From: Catenulispora sp. EB89
Lineage (GTDB): Bacteria > Actinomycetota > Actinomycetes > Streptomycetales > Catenulisporaceae
NCBI RefSeq assembly: GCF_041261445.1
Contig: NZ_JBGCCU010000015.1
Location: 186,001 to 250,000 of the forward strand
Reading direction: 5' to 3'
Length of the DNA stretch: 64,000 nucleotides
The position numbers were made by a program, and so were the translations under genes. Numbering within the stretch: the stretch's first letter is position 1; each line of letters begins with the position of its first letter. The notes below the pieces were generated by a model. It searched no databases. It had not been told where the DNA came from and saw only the letters and a list, made by a program, of their open reading frames with translations. This document shows positions 49,128 to 56,828 of this stretch, one piece after another.

Positions 49128-50303
49128 ATGCTCGAATCCGAGCAGCCTCGCCCCACGCGGAGCGTCACCACAGTCGAGGTTCCGCGCGGTCTGGCCGGCG
49201 TCATCGTCACCGACACTGAAGTCGGCGACGTGCGCGGCGAGGAAGGCTTCTACCACTACCGCCAGTACAACGCGGTGGAGCTGGCCGAGAAGCGGACCCT
49301 GGAGGACGTCTGGGTCCTGATGATCGACGGCCACCTGCCGGACGCGGAGCAGCGGGCGGCGTTCATCGCCGAGACCACGCCGCTGCGGCACGTCCCGGAC
49401 AAGGTCAAGGCGCTGCTGCCGGCCATCGCCGAGGCGGTGCACGGCGAGCCGATGAACGGTCTGCGGGCGGCCCTGCCGCTGCTGGCCGGACAGCGCGGCA
49501 TGCGGCCGATCTACGACATCGACGAGCAGACCCGCCGGGCGGACGCGCTGTACATCAGCGCCCTGGCCCCGACGGTCCTGACCGCGATCCACCGGCTCGG
49601 CAAGGGCCTGGAGATGGTGGAGCCGCGCGACGACCTGTCGTACGCGGCGAACTACCTCTACATGCTCAACGGCACCGAGCCCACCCCGGAGCAGGCCCGC
49701 GCGATCGAGCAGTACCTGATCTCGACCGTGGACCACGGCTTCAACAACTCCACCTTCACCGCCCGCGTCATCGCCTCCACCGGCGCCGACCTGGCCGCGG
49801 CCGTGACCGGGGCGCTGGGCTCGCTGTCCGGCCCGCTGCACGGCGGAGCCCCCTCGCGCGCCCTGGACACCCTCGACGAGATCGGCACCCCCGACAAGGC
49901 CGAGGACTGGGTCCGCCAGCAGGTGGAGGCCGGCGCCCGCATCATGGGCTTCGGCCATCCGGTCTACCGCACGGACGACCCGCGCTCGATCATGCTCCGC
50001 GGCGTCGCCCAGCGCCTCGGCGGCCCCCTGGTGGACTTCGCCGTGGCGGTCGAGCAGCACGTGATCAAGGCCCTCGCCGAACTCAAGCCGGGCCGCCAGC
50101 TCTACACCAACGTCGAGTTCTACGCCGGCGTGGTGATGGAACTCTCCGGCGTCCCCCGCGACATGTTCACCCCGACGTTCGCCACCTCCCGCGTGATCGG
50201 CTGGTGCGCGAACATCCTCGAACAGGCCAAGGACTCGAAGATCATCCGGCCCGCGGCGCACTACGCCGGCGTGCCGGCGCCGCAGCCGCTGCCGGAGGGC
50301 TGA
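49128..50303 (+). CDS. Citrate synthase (or 2-methylcitrate synthase)
   Basis: The 391-residue cytosolic enzyme condenses acetyl-CoA (or propionyl-CoA) with oxaloacetate. It shows TVEVPRGLAGVIVTDTEVGDVRGEEGFYHYRQYNAVELAE, the catalytic His in SGPLHGGAPSRALDTL (about residues 237-252), GFGHPVYRTDDPRSIM and FYAGVVMELSGVPRDMFTPTFATSRVIGWCANILEQ, which holds the catalytic Asp equivalent and acyl-CoA Arg. The length fits the short (type I) actinobacterial form. Annotation between citrate and methylcitrate synthase is not decidable from motifs, and no prpB/prpD is nearby. ATG 49128 has AAGGAGG 7 bases before it; longer frames are shadows. Confidence 0.92.
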   Translation: MLESEQPRPTRSVTTVEVPRGLAGVIVTDTEVGDVRGEEGFYHYRQYNAVELAEKRTLEDVWVLMIDGHLPDAEQRAAFIAETTPLRHVPDKVKALLPAIAEAVHGEPMNGLRAALPLLAGQRGMRPIYDIDEQTRRADALYISALAPTVLTAIHRLGKGLEMVEPRDDLSYAANYLYMLNGTEPTPEQARAIEQYLISTVDHGFNNSTFTARVIASTGADLAAAVTGALGSLSGPLHGGAPSRALDTLDEIGTPDKAEDWVRQQVEAGARIMGFGHPVYRTDDPRSIMLRGVAQRLGGPLVDFAVAVEQHVIKALAELKPGRQLYTNVEFYAGVVMELSGVPRDMFTPTFATSRVIGWCANILEQAKDSKIIRPAAHYAGVPAPQPLPEG

Positions 50304-50418
50304 GGTTCTGAAGCTGTGAAGCATTGAGGCTCCGAAGCTCCGGGATCCGGGGCGGTTGGGCCACCTGGAGTAATCGTCAGGGTTCGGATTCCGAGGGGAT
50401 CCGGGCCCTGATCGCGTC

Positions 50419-50772
50419 TCAGCCCGCTTCCCACAGCTCGATCCGGTTCCCCTCCGGATCCGTCACCCAGCCGAATTTCCCGATGCCGTCCATCTCCTGC
50501 GTCTCCGCGTCGACGTCGGCGCCCTTCTCCCGCAGCTGCCGGAGCATCGCGTCGAGGTCGCGGACCCGGAAGTTGAGCATCACCTGCTGCTCGCGCGAGC
50601 CGAAGTAGTCCGTGTCGGCCTCGAAGGCGGCGAACACCGTCGGGCCGGCCTCCTGCTGCCACATGCCGTGTTCGTCGATGTCCAGGCCGAGGCTGTCGCG
50701 GTACCAGGCGGTCAGGGCCGCCGGGTCGGTGGCGCGGAGGAAGTGGCCGCCGAGGCCGAGTACTCGTTCCAT
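50419..50772 (-). CDS. VOC/glyoxalase-fold protein
   Basis: 117 residues from ATG 50772. Two beta-alpha-beta3 modules are visible: VLGLGGHFLRATDPAALTAWYRDSLGLDIDEHG and VMLNFRVRDLDAMLRQLREKGADVD, ending FGWVTDPEGNRIELWEAG with the metal-ligand Glu. Such proteins bind a divalent metal and act as isomerases, dioxygenases or antibiotic-binding proteins, and the specific role is unknown. It converges on citrate synthase. Confidence 0.85.
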   Translation of the reverse strand: MERVLGLGGHFLRATDPAALTAWYRDSLGLDIDEHGMWQQEAGPTVFAAFEADTDYFGSREQQVMLNFRVRDLDAMLRQLREKGADVDAETQEMDGIGKFGWVTDPEGNRIELWEAG

Positions 50773-51004
50773 GGCGCCATCCTGCCAGGGCCGTACCGAC
50801 ACGTACCCGCAGGCGGCGGCTTCCGGCATAAACACAGCAGATGGAGGCTGATTCGATCTCATCCTCGCGCGGTGACGATCCGGTACAAACAGAATTCCCT
50901 CTACCTCGTTATAGGAAATCCTGCGCGCTACTGGCCCGCCAGGGGGTACCCCGCGAGTAAAGTCACGGGGAGAACTCGGTTCACACTGAGAGGGAGTTCG
51001 TGAA

Positions 51005-52789
51005 GTGAACACCCAAGTCCCGCCCCGGCGCCCGGTACTGATCGCCAACTCATCCGGGTTCTACGGCGACCGCCTGTCCGCGGCCAGGGAGATGGTGGAC
51101 GGGGGTCCGATCGACGTCCTGACCGGCGACTACCTCGCCGAGCTGACTCCGCTGCTGCTCCATAAAGCGCGTGAGCGCGGCGGTCCCGGCTACGCGCGCT
51201 CCTTCCTGGCGCAGATGAACCAGGTGCTCGGCGCCTGCCAGGAGAAGGGCGTCAAGATCGTCACCAACGCCGGCGGGCTGGAGCCCGCGCGGCTGGCCGA
51301 CGACCTCAGGGCCCTCATCACGCACCTGAACCTGCGTCTGAAGGTCGCGCACATCGAAGGCGACGACCTGCTCCCGCGCCTGGCCGAGCTGCGCGACAGA
51401 GGGGTCCCGTTCGAGAACCTGGACACCGGCGAGCCGTTCTCCGACGCCGCCGAACCGGTCTCGGCGCACGCCTACCTGGGCGCCTGGGGCATCGCCGCGG
51501 CTTTAGCCGGCGGCGCGGACATCGTCGTCTGCGGCCGGGTCACCGACGCATCACTGGTCGTGGGCCCGGCCGCTTGGTGGCACGGCTGGAACGGCGACGA
51601 CTGGGACGCCCTGGCCGGCGCGGTCGTCGCCGGACACGTCATCGAGTGCGGCCCGCAGTGCACCGGCGGCAACTACTCCTTCCTGGACGAGCTCCCCGAC
51701 ACCCGCGTCCCCGGCTTCCCCATCGCCGAGGTCGCCCACGACGGCTCCGCGGTGATCACCAAGCACCCGGGCACCGGCGGCGTGGTCTCGGTCGGCACGG
51801 TCACCGCGCAGCTGCTCTACGACATCGAGGGCCCGGCCTATACGAACCCTGACGTCACCGCGCACTTCGACACCCTGCGCGTGACGCAGCAGGCCCCGGA
51901 CCGCGTCGAGATCCGCGGCGCCAAGGGCATGACCGGCCCGCACAAGCTCAAGGTCGCCTTCAACTACCGCGGCGGCTACCGCAACTCGATCACGCTCGGC
52001 GTCACCGGCCTGGACATAGAGGCCAAGGCCGGGCTGGCCGAGGCGCAGATCTTCGACACGCTCGGCGGCCGCGGCCGCTTCGCCTCCGTGGACGTGCGGC
52101 TGCAACGCAGCGACAAGCCCGCCGAGCAGGCGCGCACCGACGAGGAAGCCACCGCCTACCTGCACATCACGGTCAAGGACCCGGATCCGGACAAGGTCGG
52201 CCAGGCCTTCACCGGCGCGGTGACCAGCCTGGCGCTGGCCGGCTACTCCGGCTACCACCCGACCGCGCCGCCCACGCGCGAGGTCGAGTACGGCGTGTAC
52301 TGGCCGACGTTGATCCAGGACCGGCACGTCGCGCACATCGCCGTGCTGCCCACCGGCGAGCGCCTGGAGATCCGGCCCTGCCGCCGGCCGATGGGCATGC
52401 CGCTGCACCTGGGCGCGCCGCGTCCGCCGGAGCCGTTCTTCTCCGACGGGATGAAGCGGCTGGCTCCGCTCGGCCTGGTCTGCGGAGCCCGTTCCGGGGA
52501 CAAGGGCGGGAACGCCAACGTCGGGCTGTGGACGCGCACCGACCGCGCCTACGCCTGGCTGCGCGAGACGCTGGACGTGGACACGTTCCAGAAGCTCGTC
52601 CCGGAGTGCTGCGACCTGCGGGTGGAGCGCTTCGAGCTGCCGAACCTGCGGGCGCTGAACTTCGTCGTCTACGGCATGCTCGGCGAAGGGGTGGCGGCCT
52701 CGACGCGCGCCGATCCGCAGGCCAAGGGCCTCGGCGAGTTCGTCCGGTCGCGGCTGGTCATGGTCCCCGTGGAGTTCCTGAACGGCTAG
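51005..52789 (+). CDS. AtuA/DUF1446-family acyclic terpene utilisation-like protein
   Basis: 594 residues, soluble. The DUF1446 (AtuA) domain covers about residues 10-450: VLIANSSGFYGDRLSAAREMVDGGPIDVLTGDYLAELT, KGVKIVTNAGGLEPARLADDL, CGRVTDASLVVGPAAWWHGW and ECGPQCTGGNYSFLDELPD. The C-terminal AtuA-like ferredoxin-fold part has ARSGDKGGNANVGLWTRTDRAYAWLRETL. In Pseudomonas AtuA belongs to citronellol/geraniol catabolism, but its exact reaction is not established. GTG 51005 follows GAGGGAG. It is followed by an aldo/keto reductase gene after 28 bases, probably one operon for an alicyclic or branched-chain compound. Confidence 0.9.
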   Translation: MNTQVPPRRPVLIANSSGFYGDRLSAAREMVDGGPIDVLTGDYLAELTPLLLHKARERGGPGYARSFLAQMNQVLGACQEKGVKIVTNAGGLEPARLADDLRALITHLNLRLKVAHIEGDDLLPRLAELRDRGVPFENLDTGEPFSDAAEPVSAHAYLGAWGIAAALAGGADIVVCGRVTDASLVVGPAAWWHGWNGDDWDALAGAVVAGHVIECGPQCTGGNYSFLDELPDTRVPGFPIAEVAHDGSAVITKHPGTGGVVSVGTVTAQLLYDIEGPAYTNPDVTAHFDTLRVTQQAPDRVEIRGAKGMTGPHKLKVAFNYRGGYRNSITLGVTGLDIEAKAGLAEAQIFDTLGGRGRFASVDVRLQRSDKPAEQARTDEEATAYLHITVKDPDPDKVGQAFTGAVTSLALAGYSGYHPTAPPTREVEYGVYWPTLIQDRHVAHIAVLPTGERLEIRPCRRPMGMPLHLGAPRPPEPFFSDGMKRLAPLGLVCGARSGDKGGNANVGLWTRTDRAYAWLRETLDVDTFQKLVPECCDLRVERFELPNLRALNFVVYGMLGEGVAASTRADPQAKGLGEFVRSRLVMVPVEFLNG

Positions 52790-52817
52790 CCTTACTTAGC
52801 GGGACTAAAATCGTGCC

Positions 52818-53768
52818 ATGCGCTATCGTCACCTCGGTAATTCCGGCCTGCTCGTCTCCGTCGTGGGCCTGGGCTGCAACAACTTCGGCAGCCGGCTGGA
52901 CGTGGCCGGCACCCGGCGCGTCGTGGACGCCGCGATCGACGCCGGCATCACCCTGCTGGACACCGCCGACATGTACGGCCAGTCCCAGTCCGAGTCGTTC
53001 CTCGGCGAGGTCCTGAAAGGCCGCCGGGACCAGGTGGTGCTGGCCACCAAGTTTGGACATCAGAGCTTTGACATGCACTACCCGCGCGCGACCGGCGCCA
53101 AGGGCGGCCGGTCCTACATCCGGTACGCGGTCGAGCACTCGCTCAAGCGGCTGCAGACCGACTACATCGACCTGTACCAGCTGCACACCCCGGACCCGGC
53201 CACGCCGATCGCCGAGACCGTCGCCGCCCTGGACGACCTGGTCCGCGAGGGCAAGGTCCGCTACCTGGGCAACTCCAACTTCGCGGGCTGGCAGATCGCC
53301 GAGGCGCACTACGTCGCGCAGCAGCTGAACGCCACCCCCTTCGTCTCGGCCCAGAACCACTGGTCGCTGCTGGTCCGCGAGGCCGAGACCGAGGTGGTGC
53401 CGGCCGCGCGGTACTTCGGCCTGGGCGTGCTGCCCTACTTCCCGCTGGCCAACGGCCTGCTCACCGGCAAGGTCCGGCGCGCCACCGGTATCCCGGCCGA
53501 CGCCCGCCTGGCCGGCCGCACGCACTGGGTCACCGAGGACCGCCTGGACAAGGTCGAGGCGCTGATCGCCTGGGCCGAGAAGCACGGCCGCAGCATCCTG
53601 GAGGTCGGCATCGCGGGCCTGGCCGCGCAGCCTGGCTGCACCTCGGTGATCTCCGGCGCGATGTCGCCGGAGCAGGTGCAGGCCAACGCCGCCGCCGGCG
53701 ACTGGGAGCCGACCGCCGAGGAGCTGGCGGAGATCGACGCGATCGTGCCGGCGCCGGCGCAGCCGTAG
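52818..53768 (+). CDS. Aldo/keto reductase
   Basis: 316-residue TIM barrel. The catalytic tetrad is visible as Asp (DAGITLLDTADMYG, about residues 40-53, giving Asp and Tyr), Lys (VVLATKFGHQS) and the His-equivalent region DYIDLYQLHTPDP. The cofactor end has GVLPYFPLANGLLTGKVRR and TSVISGAMSPEQVQANAAA. NADPH-dependent reduction of an aldehyde or ketone is expected. A leader gap of 28 bases from the AtuA-like gene implies shared transcription. A large hairpin follows the stop. Confidence 0.93.
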   Translation: MRYRHLGNSGLLVSVVGLGCNNFGSRLDVAGTRRVVDAAIDAGITLLDTADMYGQSQSESFLGEVLKGRRDQVVLATKFGHQSFDMHYPRATGAKGGRSYIRYAVEHSLKRLQTDYIDLYQLHTPDPATPIAETVAALDDLVREGKVRYLGNSNFAGWQIAEAHYVAQQLNATPFVSAQNHWSLLVREAETEVVPAARYFGLGVLPYFPLANGLLTGKVRRATGIPADARLAGRTHWVTEDRLDKVEALIAWAEKHGRSILEVGIAGLAAQPGCTSVISGAMSPEQVQANAAAGDWEPTAEELAEIDAIVPAPAQP

Positions 53769-53874
53769 GAGCGACGGCAGGCGACGCACACCGCACGACC
53801 AGACGAGGCACGACGCGACACGAGGCACGACCCGACCGCACCACCGCACGACCGCAATACGCAACACGAGACAC

Positions 53875-53914
53875 ATCCGCACATCCGCACAACCGCACAT
53901 CCGCACAGCCGCAC
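53875..53914 (+). repeat. Five tandem 8-bp repeats (NNCCGCAC)
   Basis: Units ATCCGCAC, ATCCGCAC, AACCGCAC, ATCCGCAC and AGCCGCAC run without gaps, with further degenerate copies upstream. They are non-coding and lie directly before the hairpin that ends the aldo/keto reductase transcript. Confidence 0.7.
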
Positions 53915-53920
53915 AACCCA

Positions 53921-53983
53921 ACGCCGCGACCGCACCGCGCCGGAGCACGCACCACCGCCCCGGCCCGGCTGCGGTCGCGGCGT
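53921..53983 (+). terminator. Long-loop hairpin after the aldo/keto reductase operon
   Basis: ACGCCGCGACCGCA (53921-53934) and TGCGGTCGCGGCGT (53970-53983) are exact 14-bp complements with a 35-base loop, followed by GTTTTCG. This is the probable terminator. Part of the right arm plus its T-run (CTGCGGTCGCGG..GTTTTC) is repeated at 54069-54090. Confidence 0.6.
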
Positions 53984-54307
53984 GTTTTCGACAGCGGGCC
54001 ACCATCTGCTCCACCACCCCGATCGCCGTGCTCCCCGCGGGCTGCGGCGCCGGCGATGTCGCGGCGGCTGCGGTCGCGGTGCGTTTTCATCCGAACCTCG
54101 GGCATCCCGCACAAGCCGCCCTCTTGTCAGGTCGCTGAGAATCCTGGCCCTGACAGGATCAGACTCCCGCACCGTCCCCCGGCACCTCTCCCCGTCGTCC
54201 GGGCGCCCTCCCGCGTTCCTTGAACATTCAGCAGTTTCGCGGGTGAGCGCCAAGTACCAGGGGTAGGTTCCTCCGGAATCGGTCACCACCGGCAGAGGGA
54301 GGAGCGG

Positions 54308-55372
54308 ATGGATACGACCGTCGCAGTCAGGGGCCGCGGCATCACCAAGGTCTTCGGTGATGTCGTCGCGCTCGATCACGTGGACGTGAGCATGGCGAAA
54401 GGTCAGATCCACGGCTTGGTCGGTCCGAACGGGGCCGGCAAGACCACGCTCCTGGGCCTGTTGCTGGGCCTGGCCGTCGCCGACGAGGGGGGTCTGGAGA
54501 TCTTCGGCACGCCGGTCGGGCGGACGCTGGCCGCGCCCGAGGGCGTCTCAGGGTTCGTCGACGGTCCCGGTCTGTACCCCACGCTGACCGCGCAGCAGAA
54601 CCTCGCCGCGCTCATCGCGCTGCGGCACCGCCGGCCGCGTCCGGACGACGTCCAGGAGGCGCTGGCGCAGGTCGGGCTGAGCGAGGTCGCGGACGACAAG
54701 GTCCGCGGCTTCTCGCTGGGCATGCGCCAGCGCCTCGGCCTGGCCGCCGCGCTGCTGACCAAGCCCCGGCTGCTGGTGCTCGACGAGCCCGCCAACGGCC
54801 TGGACCCGGCGGGCAAGAAGCACGTGCACGGCGTGCTGAACCGCCTGGTCGCCGACGGCGCCACGGTCATCCTGTCCAGCCACCGCATGGACGACCTGGA
54901 AGCCCTGTGCTCCGAGGTCACCATCCTGAACACCGGTCGCGTGGTGTTCTCCGGCCCGCTGAACAAGCTCTCCGACGAGAACCGCGACCTGGACTACCGG
55001 CTGCGCGTCTCGGACGCCGCCCAGGCCCGCACCATCGCCGGCGACACCCCGGGCATCACCGTCGTCGAGGGCTCCGACGCCGCGGCGCTGGGCGATCCCG
55101 AAGTGCTCATCGTGCGCGCGCAGGTGGCGGCGATGGACGAGCTCGTGGCGCGGATCGTGCGCGCGGACGTCGCGCTGCGCGAGCTGGCCCCGGTGGTCTC
55201 GCCGCTGGAAGCCGCGTTCCTCGCGCTCACCGACCAGCCGGTCGACGTCCCGCAGCAGTCCACCGGCGAGAAGACCGCCGAACCCACCGCCGAACCCAAC
55301 GCCGAAGCCCCCGAAGCCACCACCCCCACCGCCCCCACGACCGAAGAGCAGCAGCAGGAGGCCGGCCGATGA
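54308..55372 (+). CDS. ABC-2 exporter ATP-binding protein
   Basis: 354 residues. Walker A LVGPNGAGKTTLLGLLLGLA (about residues 38-57), Q-loop region VSGFVDGPGLYPTLTAQQN, signature FSLGMRQRLGLAAALLTK, Walker B LLVLDEPANGLDPAGKKH and H-loop LSSHRMDDLEALCSEV. The C-terminal regulatory domain ends in a Pro/Glu/Ala/Thr tail (TAEPTAEPNAEAPEATT). Start ATG 54308 has GGGAGGAGCG before it. The stop overlaps the permease start (ATGA), so the two subunits are coupled. Substrate unknown; this class exports drugs, lipids or peptides. Confidence 0.93.
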   Translation: MDTTVAVRGRGITKVFGDVVALDHVDVSMAKGQIHGLVGPNGAGKTTLLGLLLGLAVADEGGLEIFGTPVGRTLAAPEGVSGFVDGPGLYPTLTAQQNLAALIALRHRRPRPDDVQEALAQVGLSEVADDKVRGFSLGMRQRLGLAAALLTKPRLLVLDEPANGLDPAGKKHVHGVLNRLVADGATVILSSHRMDDLEALCSEVTILNTGRVVFSGPLNKLSDENRDLDYRLRVSDAAQARTIAGDTPGITVVEGSDAAALGDPEVLIVRAQVAAMDELVARIVRADVALRELAPVVSPLEAAFLALTDQPVDVPQQSTGEKTAEPTAEPNAEAPEATTPTAPTTEEQQQEAGR

Positions 55373-56730
55373 CCACGACCGTCACCGAAACCCCCGCGCC
55401 GGAAGCCGCGCCGCCGGCCGCCGCCGCGGTCCCGGTGTCCCGGGTCCTCCGCTTCGAGCTGATCAAGCAGTTCTCCGCCTGGCGCGTCCGCCTGCTGATC
55501 CTGCTGTGCTGGATCGGTCCGGCGCTTCTGGTCTTCGCAATCGACCAGCAGAGCACCCTGCCCTCGGACACCCTGTTCGGCCGCTGGATGCACGCCACCG
55601 GCTGGGCCGGTTCCCTGGTCGCGCTCGGCTTCTGCGGCACCTGGGGGCTCCCCCTGATCACCTCGGTGGTGGCCGGCGACGTCTTCGCCTCCGAGGACCG
55701 CCTCGGCACCTGGCGCCACCTGCTGATCGCGGTCCGCTCGCACCGGCGCATCTTCGTCGCCAAGGCGATCGCCAGCCTCACCGTGATCCTGCTGCTGATC
55801 GCCGGCCTGACCTTCTCCAGCATCCTCGGCGGCCTGCTCGCCGAGGGCAACAACCCGCTGGTCGGCCTGGACGGCCACAGCCTGGCCGGGGGCGAGGCCG
55901 GCACCAGGGTGCTGCTCGCCTGGCTCTGCGTCCTGGCGCCGACGCTCGCGCTGGCCGCCATCGGCCTGCTCGGGTCCATCGCCCTGGGCCGCTCCCCGAT
56001 GGGCCTGCTGCTGCCGACCATCGTCGCCCTGGGCATGCAGGCCGCGCAGATGCTGCCGCTGCCGGTCGCCGTCCGCCTGGCGCTGCCCGGCTACGCCTTC
56101 ATCTCCTGGAACGGCCTGTTCACCGACCCGGCGCAGCTCAAGCCGCTGCTGATCGGCATCACCGTCAGCCTGGTGTGGGCGATCGTGGCGACCGCGCTGG
56201 CCTACATGGTCTTCGTCCGCCGCGACTTCACCAACCTCACCAACGACGGCGCCGGTCGCAGGGTCCTGACGGTGGGCGTGCTGCCGCTGGCCGGCGTGCT
56301 GGCCGTGACCGTCGGCCTGGTCGCCGCCACCACCTCCGGAGCCGGCAGCTCGGGCATCGACCAGAACAAGGTGCAGAAGTCGGTGGCCACCGCCTTCGCC
56401 CACCTCTACAAGCTCCAGGAAGACGAGATGCGCAGGCCCCCGCTCACCGAGGCGCAGCTGCACACCTCCGCCTCGTGCCTGAAGAGCGAAGGGCTCGGCA
56501 CGCAGGAAGGACCGGGCACCGACTGGCGCTGCACGGTCTCCTGGAGCGTCCCCGGCGACAACGTCACGGCGCAGGCCATCTACCAGCTCGACGTCACCGC
56601 GAACGGCCGCTACATCGCCGACGGCGACGGCCCGCAGGAGGTCAACGGCTACTTCCTGATCGTCCTCAACGGCAAGACGATCTCGAACCCGCTGTGGCAG
56701 TTCGACGGCAACGTCGACCTGCTCTCCTAG
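55369..56730 (+). CDS. ABC-2 exporter permease with extra C-terminal soluble domain
   Basis: 453 residues. After a Pro/Ala N-terminus, about six membrane helices fill residues 45-335 (LLILLCWIGPALLVFAI, ASLTVILLLIAGLTFSSILGGLL, LLAWLCVLAPTLALAAIGLLGSIAL, LIGITVSLVWAIVATALAYMVFV, GVLPLAGVLAVTVGLVAAT). The final ~110 residues form an extracytoplasmic domain (DEMRRPPLTEAQLHTSASCLKSEG, then TDWRCTVSWSVPG) with paired Cys, which resembles DUF4333-like secreted domains. The start overlaps the ATPase gene by 4 bases. A strong bidirectional terminator follows. Confidence 0.88.
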   Translation: MTTTVTETPAPEAAPPAAAAVPVSRVLRFELIKQFSAWRVRLLILLCWIGPALLVFAIDQQSTLPSDTLFGRWMHATGWAGSLVALGFCGTWGLPLITSVVAGDVFASEDRLGTWRHLLIAVRSHRRIFVAKAIASLTVILLLIAGLTFSSILGGLLAEGNNPLVGLDGHSLAGGEAGTRVLLAWLCVLAPTLALAAIGLLGSIALGRSPMGLLLPTIVALGMQAAQMLPLPVAVRLALPGYAFISWNGLFTDPAQLKPLLIGITVSLVWAIVATALAYMVFVRRDFTNLTNDGAGRRVLTVGVLPLAGVLAVTVGLVAATTSGAGSSGIDQNKVQKSVATAFAHLYKLQEDEMRRPPLTEAQLHTSASCLKSEGLGTQEGPGTDWRCTVSWSVPGDNVTAQAIYQLDVTANGRYIADGDGPQEVNGYFLIVLNGKTISNPLWQFDGNVDLLS

Positions 56731-56761
56731 AACCGGTCGGAACACATAGTCGGAACACACA

Positions 56762-56794
56762 GAACGGGCCCGGCGCGTCGCGCCGGGCCCGTTC
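56762..56794. terminator. Bidirectional terminator between the ABC exporter and the phosphoesterase
   Basis: A perfect 15-bp stem (56762-56776 with 56780-56794, GAACGGGCCCGGCGC and its complement) has a 3-base loop, followed by TGTGTTTCTG on the + strand. The flanking stops converge (56730, 56829). Confidence 0.9.
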
Positions 56795-56828
56795 TGTGTT
56801 TCTGTCCGTCCGAACGTGTGCTAGGACA

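Larger units (their letters stand above)
53769..54307. other. Gene-free 539-base stretch
   Basis: The stretch contains Pro/Arg-coding low complexity with GCACGAC and GCACAAC words, an array of 8-bp repeats, a large hairpin, and a second copy of part of that hairpin. Reverse-strand ORFs across it are Arg/Pro/Cys-rich and look like shadows. The last 70 bases form the leader of the ABC transporter operon. Confidence 0.6.

Noticed and set aside
53435-54412. 325-codon reverse ORF between the aldo/keto reductase and the ABC exporter
   Set aside because: It is mostly Arg/Cys/Gly/Val from short repeats and overlaps both neighbouring genes in shadow frames. No domain was recognised.
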